A stretch of 64,000 nucleotides of DNA from Halolamina salifodinae (GTDB lineage: Archaea > Halobacteriota > Halobacteria > Halobacteriales > Haloferacaceae), in assembly GCF_017874235.1 (NCBI RefSeq), contig NZ_JAGGLC010000004.1, positions 237,237 to 301,236 on the forward strand. Direction: 5' to 3'. The first letter of the stretch is position 1. Every line of letters starts with the position of its first letter. The notes under the pieces are model-generated. The model searched no databases. It saw only the letters and a program-made list of their open reading frames with translations, and was not told the DNA's origin. Made by a program: the position numbers and the translations under genes. Of the stretch, positions 19,092 to 27,984 are shown piece by piece.

Positions 19092-19262
19092 CGGCGGGAG
19101 CGCCGGGCTCTCGGCCGTTCTACCGTATCGTGAGAGGGCGACACACTGTTGAATGATCAACCCAGCCGTCTCAGGGCGGTTCGGTAGTCAACGTGAGAAT
19201 ACTCCCCGCTCACCGGGGTAGTAGATGCGAGTCCCCGCCACAGGCTGTTGGGGCTCGTCACT

Positions 19263-19406
19263 ATGAGAGACGTCGACCAGAACCCGAACGAGGAGACGCC
19301 CTACGAGTGTTTCCAGTGTGGCAACGTGATCGTCGCGGAAGACAACCCCGGGCAGTGTCCGGACTGCGCCGGTTCGATGCGGAATCGACGCACACCGATC
19401 GAGTAA
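19263..19406 (+). CDS. Rubrerythrin-like zinc-ribbon mini-protein (DUF7129-like)
   Basis: A 47-residue protein starting [20 protein letters not shown]. Two knuckles, CFQCG and CPDCAG, form a rubredoxin-like zinc or iron ribbon. Such rubrerythrin-like mini-proteins are common in haloarchaea, and their role is unknown. It ends two bases before gdh, so the two genes may be co-transcribed. Confidence 0.8.
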   Translation: MRDVDQNPNEETPYECFQCGNVIVAEDNPGQCPDCAGSMRNRRTPIE

Positions 19407-19408
19407 CC

Positions 19409-20704
19409 ATGGCATCTACATCCACAACAGAGACCGAGCAGGCGACAGAGGAGTCAACCGAGCCCGAATCAGCACTGGAGACCGCGCGTCGCCAGCTCCA
19501 GCACGCTGCCGACCACCTCGACATCGACCCGAACATCGTCGAGCGGCTCAAACACCCCAAGAGCGTCCACGAGGTCACGGTCCCGATCGAGCGCGACGAC
19601 GGCGGCGTCGACGTGTTCACGGGCTATCGCGCCCAGCACGACAGTGTTCGCGGCCCCCACAAGGGCGGCCTCCGCTACCACCCCGAAGTCACGCGCGACG
19701 AGTGTGTGGGCCTCGGGATGTGGATGACCTGGAAATGCGCCGTGATGGATCTCCCCTTCGGCGGCGCCAAGGGCGGGATCTCGGTCAACCCGAAGGAGCT
19801 CAGCGAGCGTGAGAAAGAGCAGCTGACGCGCCGCTTCACCGAGGAGATCCGCGACGTGATCGGGCCGACGGTCGACATCCCCGCACCCGACATGGGGACC
19901 GACCCGCAGACGATGGCGTGGCTGATGGACGCCTACTCGATGCAGGAGGGCGAGACGATCCCCGGCGTCGTCACCGGGAAACCGCCAGTTGTCGGAGGCA
20001 GCAAGGGCCGCGACAGCGCGCCCGGCCGCAGCGTCGCCATCATCGCCCGCGAGGCGATCGACTACTACGACATGGAGATCCAGCAGACCTCGGTCGGGAT
20101 CCAGGGGTACGGCAGCGTCGGCGCCAACGCCGCCCGCCTACTGGACGAGTGGGGCGCCAACGTCGTCGCACTCAGCGACGTGAACGGCGGCATCTACGAC
20201 ACCAACGGGCTCGACACCCACTCGATCCCGACTCACCACGAGGAGCCGGAGGCGGTGATGACCCACGACGCCCCCCAGACGGTCTCCAACGAGGAACTGC
20301 TCGAACTCGACGTGGACGTGCTGATTCCGGCCGCCATCGGCAACGTACTGACCGACGGGAACGCCAGCGCCGTCCAGGCCGACATCATCGTCGAGGGCGC
20401 CAACGGCCCCACGACGACGACGGCCAGCGAGATCTTCGCCGAGCGGGGAATTCCGGTGATCCCGGACATCCTCGCCAACGCCGGCGGCGTGACTGTGAGC
20501 TACTTCGAGTGGCTCCAGGACATCAACCGTCGCGCGTGGTCGCTCGAACGCGTCAACGACGAACTCGAGACCGAGATGCTCACGGCGTGGAACGACGTTC
20601 GCGAGGAGTTCGAGAGCCGCGACGTGACCTGGCGCGACGCCGCCTACATCGTCGCGCTCTCCCGCGTCGCCGAGGCCCACGACGCGCGCGGGCTCTGGCC
20701 CTGA
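19409..20704 (+). CDS. gdh: Glutamate dehydrogenase (Glu/Leu/Phe/Val family)
   Basis: A 431-residue enzyme interconverting glutamate and 2-oxoglutarate plus ammonia. Seen: [13 protein letters not shown], the catalytic-lysine motif PFGGAKGG (Lys121), the dinucleotide-binding [16 protein letters not shown] and VEGANGPTT. The first 20 residues are an acidic Thr/Glu-rich extension. Haloarchaea often have several paralogues, so cofactor preference cannot be told. It converges with rtcB. Confidence 0.93.
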   Translation: MASTSTTETEQATEESTEPESALETARRQLQHAADHLDIDPNIVERLKHPKSVHEVTVPIERDDGGVDVFTGYRAQHDSVRGPHKGGLRYHPEVTRDECVGLGMWMTWKCAVMDLPFGGAKGGISVNPKELSEREKEQLTRRFTEEIRDVIGPTVDIPAPDMGTDPQTMAWLMDAYSMQEGETIPGVVTGKPPVVGGSKGRDSAPGRSVAIIAREAIDYYDMEIQQTSVGIQGYGSVGANAARLLDEWGANVVALSDVNGGIYDTNGLDTHSIPTHHEEPEAVMTHDAPQTVSNEELLELDVDVLIPAAIGNVLTDGNASAVQADIIVEGANGPTTTTASEIFAERGIPVIPDILANAGGVTVSYFEWLQDINRRAWSLERVNDELETEMLTAWNDVREEFESRDVTWRDAAYIVALSRVAEAHDARGLWP

Positions 20705-20754
20705 TCACGGCGGCGGACTCGGCCGCCGTCCCACGCTGACGGTTCGGGACGGAC

Positions 20755-23640
20755 TTACCCCTTGATGTTGCAGACCGGGAACGTCCGGGCGACCCGGTCG
20801 CCGATGTCCAGCGCGTCGCTGACCCGGACCACTTCGTCGACGTCCTTGTAGACGCCGGGCGCCTCCTCGGCGACAGTGGCCCCGGAGTTGGCCTTCACGT
20901 AGATATGCTCCTGTTCGGCCAGGTCGTCCTGCACGTCACCGCCCCAGAACTCCTGTTTGGCCTGCGTGCGGGACATGAGCCGGCCGGCGCCGTGGGCCGT
21001 CGAGCCGAACGTCTCCTGTAAGGATCGCTCGCCACCCTTCAGGACGTAGCTCCCGGCGCCCATCGATCCGGGGATGATCACCGGCTGGCCCACGTCGCGG
21101 TAGGTCTCGGGGACCTCCTCGCGGCCGGGCGGGAACGCGCGCGTGGCGCCCTTCCGGTGGACGAACAGCTCTCGGTTCTCGCCCTCGACCTCGTGAGTCT
21201 CACGCTTGGCGATGTTGTGAGCCACGTCGTACAGCAGCTCCACGTCGCCGGTCTCGACGCCGTCGAAGGCCTCGGCGAGCGTCTCGCGGGTCCGGTGGGT
21301 GATCAGCTGCCGGTTCACCCACGCGAAGTTGACTGCGGCGCACATCGCGCCGTAGTACTCCTCGGCCAGTTCGGAGCCGGCGGGCGCCGCCGCGAGGTCC
21401 TTGTCCGGCAACTGATCGAGCAGGTCGCCGTGTTCCTGCTCGATCCGGCGGACGTAGTCCGAGCAGAGCTGGTGGCCCAGCCCGCGGCTGCCACAGTGGA
21501 TGAGGACGACGATCTGGTCCTCCTCGAGGCCGTAGGCGTCGGCGACGCCGTCGTCGTACGTGTCGGTGACGCGCTGGACCTCGAGGAAGTGGTTGCCCGA
21601 GCCGAGACTGCCCATCTGGTTCATCCCGCGGTCCTTGGCCTTCTTCGAGACGTACTCGGGCTTGGCGTCGGGGCGCCGCCCCTCGTCCTCGCAGTGAGCG
21701 AGGTCGTCCTCGGTGGCGTACCCCTGCTCCACGGCCCACTCGACGCCGCGTTCGAGCGCCCCCTCGACAGCGTCCCGGCCGGTCTGGACGATGCCGCCGC
21801 CGCCGAGGCCGGACGGAATCGCGTCGAACAGCGCGTCGACCAGTTCCTCCTCGCGGCCGCGCACGTCGTCGTACGTGAGCGGCGTGCGGAGCATCCGGAC
21901 GCCGCAGTTCGAGACGACTACGCCGTTGGCGACGAAGTTGTGGGCGTCGTGGGAGACGCCGATGTCGTATACCGGCTTCTTCCCGATTCGGTCAATCGAC
22001 TCGATCTCTACCGGAACTGTCAGGTCGTCACCGACGGCCGTGTTCTCACGGAACTCCTCGTAGTCCGGGAACGACATCGGCGGGCGCGGCCGCCCTTTCC
22101 GTTGCTCGTAGATGCTCCGCTCGATGAACCGATCGTTCACGGCGTCGAACCGGTCCTTTATCTCCCGAGTCGCGACGCCCCCGTCCGCGAGAGCCTGCGC
22201 CTTCTCGGCGATCCGAGCCCGTTCGTCGATCGTCCGCTCTTTGAGCTTGAGGTACTGCGCCGCGAGGGCTGCTTTCCGCCGTTTCTCCTCGTTGTATCGG
22301 TAGCCGACGGTCGTGAAGAACTCGATGAGCGTCTCGGAGTCGTTCTTGATACCGAACCTGAACCGCTTGGTGTCGTGTTCCTCGTAGTCCTCGACGTGTT
22401 CGAGGCTGTTCGTTGCGATTCCGATCTCATTGAGGTGACGCATCAAGTCCTGCATGAATTCCTCTCCAACCTCGGAAACGTCGCTGCGACGGTTGTGGGA
22501 CACCGATGGGCAGTAGAGGTTCTTGGCCGTCATCGCTGCGGGGGCGCTCATCTCCGCCCCGAAGAACGTCGAGAGGTACAGCGCACGCTGCCAGTCGGGG
22601 AGGCGATCGAGGTAGTCGGGCGCCGTGAACTCGGAGTCGACCTTCGGGCTGTCCGGGGCACCGAGACGCAGGAGTAGCTCGCGGAGTGACCTCGCCCCGG
22701 ACTTCACGCTGTATTCAGTGTGCTCGAAGCTGTTTCCGCGGATCTCGTGATCCCGGTCACGCTCGTACACCGGGGACGGCGAGAACCCGAGCGCGGCAAT
22801 GTCCTCGCGAATCGTTTGGAGATCCTCTTCGTCACCGTAGAACCAGGTCTGGTCGCCACGGAACGTCCCGTCACCAGTGTGGAAGCCGACGAGCTTCAGA
22901 AGCCGTGAGAACGCATCGTCCGTAGGACGTAGCGGCAGAAGCTCTCGGTCGTTCAATGCCTCCACGATCTGTGGATCCTCGTCCTCAAAGTCATCCTCTG
23001 TGAGTAGATCGAACTCGGGGGGCTGCTCGTCCGGAAGCCCCTCGAACGGATGAGCGAGGACCTCCTCTCCTTCACCAAGGTCGTCAACTTCCACCATCCC
23101 GTTCGGAGTTCCGACAGGGTGGTCGGCAGTCGCCTCGATCGTATCACCAGTCTCCGTCGTCAGTTCATAGACCGTCTCTGGTGCGGACTGAGTAAACAAC
23201 CGAACCTGAGAAAGTACCTCGCCGTCGTCGCCCGCCGCGACGACCGCGTCCTGCTCGTCGAAATCCCGCCAGAGGTTCTTGATCTTCCGTTTCCGCCCGT
23301 ACGAGAGGGACACCTCCGAACTCCCCGTAAGGCAATTGATGTCGAACCCCACCGCGCCCGGCGAGATACAGCCGTCCTCGGCGTCGATGGCGCCGACGCC
23401 GCCGACCGGGAAGCCGTAGCCCTGGTGGGCGTCGGGCATCGCCAGCGCGTGCTTCGTCATCCCGGGAAGGTGGGCGGCGTTTTTCAACTGTTGGAGGCTG
23501 TCGTCGTCGCCGATGTCCTCGAGCAGCGCCTCGCTCGCGAGCACGCGGCCGGGGACCTCCATGTCGCCCTCCTGTGGGATCTCCCAGACGTGCTCGCGGA
23601 CGCGTTCGAGCGTGATGCCGTCGAACTCCCTCGTGGTCAT
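20755..23640 (-). CDS. rtcB: RtcB tRNA-splicing ligase, interrupted by an intein
   Basis: The 961-residue precursor contains a 485-residue GTP/Mn-dependent RNA ligase that joins 2',3'-cyclic phosphate and 5'-OH ends of tRNA exons. Extein motifs: GAVGFDIN before and CGVRMLRTPL after the intein, GSLGSGNHFLEV, IHCGSRGLGHQ and the guanylylated-His region FGSTAHGAGRLMSRTQAK. The intein splits the FDIN/CGV metal-binding motif, so no ligase can form until splicing. Archease, its activating partner, lies 2 kb away at 25464. Confidence 0.95.
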   Translation of the reverse strand: MTTREFDGITLERVREHVWEIPQEGDMEVPGRVLASEALLEDIGDDDSLQQLKNAAHLPGMTKHALAMPDAHQGYGFPVGGVGAIDAEDGCISPGAVGFDINCLTGSSEVSLSYGRKRKIKNLWRDFDEQDAVVAAGDDGEVLSQVRLFTQSAPETVYELTTETGDTIEATADHPVGTPNGMVEVDDLGEGEEVLAHPFEGLPDEQPPEFDLLTEDDFEDEDPQIVEALNDRELLPLRPTDDAFSRLLKLVGFHTGDGTFRGDQTWFYGDEEDLQTIREDIAALGFSPSPVYERDRDHEIRGNSFEHTEYSVKSGARSLRELLLRLGAPDSPKVDSEFTAPDYLDRLPDWQRALYLSTFFGAEMSAPAAMTAKNLYCPSVSHNRRSDVSEVGEEFMQDLMRHLNEIGIATNSLEHVEDYEEHDTKRFRFGIKNDSETLIEFFTTVGYRYNEEKRRKAALAAQYLKLKERTIDERARIAEKAQALADGGVATREIKDRFDAVNDRFIERSIYEQRKGRPRPPMSFPDYEEFRENTAVGDDLTVPVEIESIDRIGKKPVYDIGVSHDAHNFVANGVVVSNCGVRMLRTPLTYDDVRGREEELVDALFDAIPSGLGGGGIVQTGRDAVEGALERGVEWAVEQGYATEDDLAHCEDEGRRPDAKPEYVSKKAKDRGMNQMGSLGSGNHFLEVQRVTDTYDDGVADAYGLEEDQIVVLIHCGSRGLGHQLCSDYVRRIEQEHGDLLDQLPDKDLAAAPAGSELAEEYYGAMCAAVNFAWVNRQLITHRTRETLAEAFDGVETGDVELLYDVAHNIAKRETHEVEGENRELFVHRKGATRAFPPGREEVPETYRDVGQPVIIPGSMGAGSYVLKGGERSLQETFGSTAHGAGRLMSRTQAKQEFWGGDVQDDLAEQEHIYVKANSGATVAEEAPGVYKDVDEVVRVSDALDIGDRVARTFPVCNIKG
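21907..23334 (-). other. RtcB intein with degenerate LAGLIDADG endonuclease domain
   Basis: Codons 103-578 of rtcB encode a 476-residue intein starting CLTGSSEVSLSYG and ending HNFVANGVVVSN before Cys+1 of the extein. The TxxH motif is ATADHPVG. The central region carries LVGFHTGDG (first LAGLIDADG-like helix) and YLSTFFGAEMS (second, the usual Asp replaced by Gly), so the homing endonuclease may be weakened. The penultimate residue is Ser instead of the usual His, which normally assists Asn cyclisation. Confidence 0.9.
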
Positions 23641-23683
23641 AGTCAGAGATCGGGGCCCAGCGGAAAGACCGTTCCGTCCCGCG

Positions 23684-24799
23684 TCAGTCGGCCGTCGGCG
23701 CCGCCTCGTCGCCGCCCCATTCGAGCCGACCCTCGGTGCCGAACCGCTCGTCCAGCCAGCGGTCGACCGAGTAGGCGCCGCCGCCGGTGATCACCAGCAC
23801 GGAGACGAGGCCGAACAGCGAGACGTGGGCCATCACGGGGTCATCGGGCAGGCCGAACAGCGTGGTCGTGAACATCAGGATGGCGACGCCACAGCCGGCA
23901 CGGGTGAACAGCCCGATGGCGAGCGCGATCCCCAGCGCGGTCTCGGTCAGCGCGGCGCCGACGACCCACAGCTCCGGCGAGACGGGGACCACCGCGGTCA
24001 GATCGTACTTCGCGACGACGCCCAGCGCCTGCCCGGGGTTGAACAGCTTCTGGACGATGCCGAGGTAGACGAAGGAGAGCCCGAGGCCGACCCTGACGAC
24101 GACGGGCACGAGGTCGTCCCGCTCGGCGAGGCGCTCGCCGATGGGGGCCAGTGTCTCCCGAATCGGGTCGAAGCGCTGGTACAGCGTTCCCTCGGCGGTC
24201 GCCATCCGCGCGAAGACGTGGTCGGCGCTCGGGCGCCCGCCGCCCAGCAGCAGAATGGCGAGCAAGCCCGGCACGAACTCGATGGCCAGCAGCAGCGTCG
24301 GTGAGAGTGCGAGGCCGACGACGTAGCCCAGCAGCCCCAGCGCGGCCATGAGCCGCGTCGCGAAGCCGAACACGACGAGGAAGCCGACGCCGATGCCGAA
24401 CAGCCGGATCGCGGGGGCGGGCAGCCCCAGCACCTCGGCGGTCGCTGCGGGCGAGAACAGGTAGCCCGTGAAGCCCGCGCCAATCGTCGGCAGCCCGATG
24501 GCAAGGCGCGCGAGCCACGGCAGCAGGTCGTCGTAGCTCCGGAGCGTCCCCCGGAGGACGGCGAGGTCGGTCCGGAACGGCCTGAGCCGCAGCCACACGA
24601 GGCCGGCGACGACGGCGCCGACACCGCCGCCGCCCAGCAGCGCGAGCGCAAGCGGGTCCGACGCGACCGCCGAGAACAACTCCGCGACCCGTTCGCCGCT
24701 GTTGCCCGGGGTGACGTACCGAACGTGTGCGAGCGCCCGGCCCGAGAACAGGAGGACGGCGAGGAATCCGGCGGCGAACACCGATCGAGTTTTACCCAT
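23684..24799 (-). CDS. DoxX-family membrane protein
   Basis: A 371-residue polytopic membrane protein with an N-terminal signal-like segment (SVFAAGFLAVLLFSGRALAH). The second half carries DoxX-type features: VVRVGLGLSFVYLGIVQKLF, ETALGIALAIGLFTRAGC and ITGGGAYSVDRWLDER. It seems to hold two DoxX-like bundles in one chain. DoxX proteins are linked to quinone or thiosulfate redox chemistry in some archaea, but haloarchaeal members are uncharacterised. Confidence 0.8.
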   Translation of the reverse strand: MGKTRSVFAAGFLAVLLFSGRALAHVRYVTPGNSGERVAELFSAVASDPLALALLGGGGVGAVVAGLVWLRLRPFRTDLAVLRGTLRSYDDLLPWLARLAIGLPTIGAGFTGYLFSPAATAEVLGLPAPAIRLFGIGVGFLVVFGFATRLMAALGLLGYVVGLALSPTLLLAIEFVPGLLAILLLGGGRPSADHVFARMATAEGTLYQRFDPIRETLAPIGERLAERDDLVPVVVRVGLGLSFVYLGIVQKLFNPGQALGVVAKYDLTAVVPVSPELWVVGAALTETALGIALAIGLFTRAGCGVAILMFTTTLFGLPDDPVMAHVSLFGLVSVLVITGGGAYSVDRWLDERFGTEGRLEWGGDEAAPTAD

Positions 24800-24881
24800 A
24801 ACCGTGATTACCGGCCTGCCCTCAAAAGCGTCACCGACCGCGGAGTGTTAGTTTTTACTCGATGCCGGGAGATACGGCGAT

Positions 24882-25448
24882 ATGGACGATCTACCGGGGA
24901 GCGATGGGGAACACGCCGAGCAGGTCGAACTCGGCTCCCGGGAGCGTGCCCGCAGCTTCTACGACGAGAGCCACTACGACCACCTCACGTCGCGAATGCG
25001 CTCGTTCGTGGAAGCCCGCATCATGTTTTTCCTCTCAACGGCCGACAGCGACGGCCACACGGACTGCTCGCCTCGCATCGGCCCCGAGGGGTTCGTCACG
25101 GTGCTCGACGAGGAGACGCTCGCCTATCCGGAGTACCGTGGTAACGGCGTCCACGCCTCGCTGGGGAACATCCGGGAGAACCCTCACGCCAGCCTCCTGT
25201 TCGTCGACTGGTGGGAGACTGGCGTCGGTCTTCACGTCAACGGCCGGGCAACGGTCCACGACGACCTCGACGGTGCCGTCGATCCGACCGGCGGCGACCG
25301 ACGCAAACGCTGGGTGGAGCTGGCAGTGGACGAAGCCTACATCCAGTGTGCGAAACACATGCCCACACTCTCCATCGAGGAGTTCGACCCACCGTGGGGC
25401 ACCGACGACGACGACGCCAAGCGTTCGGGGTTCTTCGACGTGCGCTGA
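24882..25448 (+). CDS. Pyridoxamine 5'-phosphate oxidase-family flavoprotein
   Basis: A 188-residue split-barrel flavin-binding protein. EARIMFFLSTADSDGHTDCSPRIGPEGFV and YRGNGVHASLGNIRENPHASLLFVDWW match the PPOX-like family that binds FMN or F420. The C-terminal AYIQCAKHMPTL is also typical. It is probably a reductase or oxidase of a small compound, not the B6 enzyme itself. It stands alone between convergent and divergent neighbours. Confidence 0.85.
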   Translation: MDDLPGSDGEHAEQVELGSRERARSFYDESHYDHLTSRMRSFVEARIMFFLSTADSDGHTDCSPRIGPEGFVTVLDEETLAYPEYRGNGVHASLGNIRENPHASLLFVDWWETGVGLHVNGRATVHDDLDGAVDPTGGDRRKRWVELAVDEAYIQCAKHMPTLSIEEFDPPWGTDDDDAKRSGFFDVR

Positions 25449-25463
25449 GTCGGTCCCGCCACC

Positions 25464-25883
25464 TCACACGTCGAACACCACGTACGCCTCCCACCCCCCG
25501 TCGACGCGCTCGACCCGCATCTCCGAGTAGGTCACCGCCTTCACCTCCCTGGCAGTCACTGCCGACAGCGGCACCCCCCGGTAGCTGGCGTCGACGACCC
25601 ACTCGTCGGCGACAGTCGCCTCGTTGTCGACGGGAAGCACGCCCTTCACGTCGCGCTCGTAGATGAGCTGGTCGAGATAGTCGTACAGCGCCGCCTCCGG
25701 GCTCTCGCTCTCGACCCGGAGGTCGTGGCGGTCACCGCCGTCGGGGTCGGTGGCCGCGGGCCAGTCGTCGCACATCGCCGCCGCGAGGCCGTCGGCGACC
25801 GCCGCGAACGTGGCGCCGAGGTCCCCGCCCTGCGCCTCGACGGCCACGTCGGCGGTGTGCTCGCGGAGCGTGAACCCCGCCAT
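25464..25883 (-). CDS. Archease (RtcB activator)
   Basis: A 139-residue protein starting MAGFTLREHTADVAVEAQGG. The family signature HTADVAVEAQG, LYDYLDQLIYERDVKG and VKAVTYSEMRVER are all present. Archease speeds RtcB guanylylation and gives it multiple turnover. Its ATG overlaps the TGA of the upstream DUF502 gene by one base, so it is translated from that transcript rather than with rtcB. Confidence 0.93.
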   Translation of the reverse strand: MAGFTLREHTADVAVEAQGGDLGATFAAVADGLAAAMCDDWPAATDPDGGDRHDLRVESESPEAALYDYLDQLIYERDVKGVLPVDNEATVADEWVVDASYRGVPLSAVTAREVKAVTYSEMRVERVDGGWEAYVVFDV

Positions 25884-27175
25884 CAGTTCCGGCCACCCCG
25901 GTCCACGTTCGACTCCTCGGCGGGGCGGTGCTCGGTGTCGTCGCGGTCGGTCTCTTCCCGATCCGCGACCGCCGCAGGCTCCTGGTCGGTCGACTCGCGC
26001 TCGGACTCGTCGCGGTCGGCCATCTCCGCCGGCCGGCGCTCGGTCGATTCGCGCTCCTCGGCCGCGCGGTCGGCCATCTCCGCCGGCCGGCGCTCGGTCG
26101 ATTCGCGCTCCTCGGCCGCGCGATCAGCCATCTCCGCCGGCCGGCGCTCCGTCTCGTCGGCCTCGTTGGCGTAGCGGCCGGCCTGCTCCGCCGGCGTGAC
26201 GGTGGCGTCCTGCGTATCGATGCCGTGGGCCCGCTCCGCGGGGATATCGGCGTCCGCGGCGGGGCCCGTAGCCTCGGAGCGCTCGCGCCGGGCGATGTCG
26301 TCGGGCGTCGTCGCCCGTGCGGGTTCGACCGACTCGTCGTAGGTGTTCGGACGCTCGGTACTGACTGGCTCGGACCGGCGGACCGACGGCGACCCCTCGT
26401 CGGGGTCGAACTGCTGGTCGGCGTGTTCGACGCCGGCGAGGTCCCGGAGGCGTTCCGCCGAGAGGCCGTCGTTCGTGGCGCCGCGGCCGCCGCCGACGGC
26501 GACGCCGCTGGTGACGATGGCACGGATCCCCTCCTCGACGGTCATGTCGACGTCCATCACGCGATCCACGGGCATATGGACCAGATGGCCGCCCATCACG
26601 GGGTTGGGCGCCAGCGGGAGGAACAGCGTGAGCATCTCGCTGTGGCCCGCGGGGTCCGAGAGCGTCTCCGGCGTCTCGGTGGTGACGAAACCCAGCGTGT
26701 ACGCGCCCTCGTGGGGGAACTCCACGAGTTTCACCTCGCGGAAGCTCTGGGTGTCGGACTCCAGCATCACGTCGCTCATCTGCCGGAACGACTCGTAGAC
26801 GCCGCCCACCGCCGGGATCTGGGAGATGAAGTAGTCGAAGTAGTCGACCGCGCGCTCGCCCCAGTGGGTGGTGTTGGTGAAGACGCCGACCACCATGATG
26901 ACCACGAACAGGATCACCGGCGTGATCAGCTGGATCACCACGACGCCGACCGGGATGTCGCCGTAGATAGGCAGGGCGATCTCGTCGTCGGCGGCCAGCA
27001 CCCCCTGTGCGAACACCGAGAGGGAGCTCGAGACGTACTGGAACGCGATGGCCAGCACGATCACGGTGACCAACATCGGCACGACGACCGCGAGGCCGGT
27101 GACGAACGACTTCCGGAGCGTCTCCCGGGTCGACTTCCGGACGCGCTGGTCCATCCGCAGATCCGACTCGTCCAT
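25883..27175 (-). CDS. DUF502 membrane protein with repetitive charged tail
   Basis: A 430-residue protein. Residues 1 to about 220 match DUF502: two transmembrane helices (VTGLAVVVPMLVTVIVLAIA and VVIQLITPVILFVVIMVVGV) and the soluble FISQIPAVGGVYESFRQMSD. The C-terminal 200 residues are low-complexity and highly charged, with three 18-residue repeats containing RRPAEMADRAAEEREST. The tail is probably disordered and cytoplasmic. Function unknown. It overlaps archease by one base, suggesting co-translation. Confidence 0.8.
   Translation of the reverse strand: MDESDLRMDQRVRKSTRETLRKSFVTGLAVVVPMLVTVIVLAIAFQYVSSSLSVFAQGVLAADDEIALPIYGDIPVGVVVIQLITPVILFVVIMVVGVFTNTTHWGERAVDYFDYFISQIPAVGGVYESFRQMSDVMLESDTQSFREVKLVEFPHEGAYTLGFVTTETPETLSDPAGHSEMLTLFLPLAPNPVMGGHLVHMPVDRVMDVDMTVEEGIRAIVTSGVAVGGGRGATNDGLSAERLRDLAGVEHADQQFDPDEGSPSVRRSEPVSTERPNTYDESVEPARATTPDDIARRERSEATGPAADADIPAERAHGIDTQDATVTPAEQAGRYANEADETERRPAEMADRAAEERESTERRPAEMADRAAEERESTERRPAEMADRDESERESTDQEPAAVADREETDRDDTEHRPAEESNVDRGGRN
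26021..26150 (-). repeat. 54-bp in-frame tandem repeats in the DUF502 tail
   Basis: CATCTCCGCCGGCCGGCGCT recurs at 26021, 26075 and 26129, a period of exactly 54 bases (18 codons). The first two spacer parts differ more than the next, which suggests recent growth of the array by slippage or unequal exchange. Confidence 0.8.
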
Positions 27176-27323
27176 TCGTCACGACAGACGCAGTGGGTCC
27201 CGCTAAAGCCTTCGGCCCCGCGGGATGCGCAATTTTGCCGCTGTGGCTATCAGGATGCCCACTACCCTTTCCCGTTGGCCAGCGCGCTCGGGGTCCCGGG
27301 TGTCTGACCGGCGAACCGCCCTC

Positions 27324-27333
27324 AGTATTTTTG
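27324..27333 (+). promoter_or_regulatory. TATA-like box of the uspA gene at 27356
   Basis: AGTATTTTTG lies 23-32 bases before the ATG, consistent with a leaderless transcript. Confidence 0.45.
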
Positions 27334-27355
27334 CCGTCCTGTCCCTTGCGGGCGT

Positions 27356-27790
27356 ATGTACGAACGAATCCTCGTCCCGACCGACGGGAGCGACTACAGC
27401 GACCGCGCCGCCGACCACGCGATGGAACTCGCCGCGCAGTTCGGCGCGGCCGTCGACGCGCTGTTCGTCGTCGAAGAGGCCGGCCCGAACGGTCACTGGG
27501 ACCTCGCGGTCGAAAAGCAGGAAGCCGCCGGCGAGCAGGCCCTGGACAGCGTGGCCGCGATGGGCGACGAGCGCGGCCTGCAGATCGAGCGGCACCTCCG
27601 CCGCGGGAAGCCTGCGGCGGAGGTCGTCGACGCCGCAGCCGACTACGGGGTCGACCTGATCGTGATGGGCACACAAGGCCGAACGGGCTTCTCGCGCATC
27701 GCCAGCGCCGGCAGCACGACCGAACGGGTGGTTCGGCTGACCGAGATCCCGACGCTGGTGGTTGGCGGTGCGGGCGCACGAAAAGAGTGA
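27356..27790 (+). CDS. Universal stress protein (UspA family)
   Basis: A 144-residue single UspA domain: MYERILVPTDGSDYSDRAAD at the start and LIVMGTQGRTGFSRIASAGSTTERVV as the ATP-binding loop GxxGx9GS. It has no insertion, unlike the paralogue at 14487, and so serves as an internal control for the normal spacing between the first helix and second strand. It is monocistronic. Repeats follow it directly. Confidence 0.9.
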   Translation: MYERILVPTDGSDYSDRAADHAMELAAQFGAAVDALFVVEEAGPNGHWDLAVEKQEAAGEQALDSVAAMGDERGLQIERHLRRGKPAAEVVDAAADYGVDLIVMGTQGRTGFSRIASAGSTTERVVRLTEIPTLVVGGAGARKE

Positions 27791-27793
27791 GGC

Positions 27794-27935
27794 GCGATTG
27801 ACTACTGTACGATCACGGTATCACGCTCCGTGCGAGCGACACGATGGTCGCTGCAGTTCGCTCGCCGCGATTGGCTACTGCACGATCACGGTATCACGCT
27901 CCGTGGCAGCGGCACGATGGTCGCTAGCCGTCGCC
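27794..27935. repeat. 73-bp tandem duplication downstream of nitroreductase
   Basis: Two copies begin GCGATTG at 27794 and 27867 and share TACTG(T/C)ACGATCACGG followed by TATCACGCTCCGTG and CACGATGGTCGCT. A third partial copy, GTGATTGGCTATTG at 27977, includes the last codons of the nitroreductase on the minus strand. The unit seems to have arisen from that gene's 3' end. No gene is encoded. Confidence 0.75.
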
Positions 27936-27952
27936 GGTACGTCCGGCTGGCG

Positions 27953-27973
27953 GACGAGAGCTTCGCTCTCGTC
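27953..27973. repeat. Single three-base-loop hairpin
   Basis: GACGAGAGC and GCTCTCGTC form a perfect 9-base stem with loop TTC, of the same design as the palindromes elsewhere in the window. It lies 12 bases past the nitroreductase stop codon and could act in transcript processing. Confidence 0.6.
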
Positions 27974-27984
27974 AACGTGATTGG

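Noticed and set aside
27794..27935. Small structured RNA gene in the 73-bp repeats
   Set aside because: Two unequal copies with no promoter-like box and no conserved pairing between copies; local duplication explains it.
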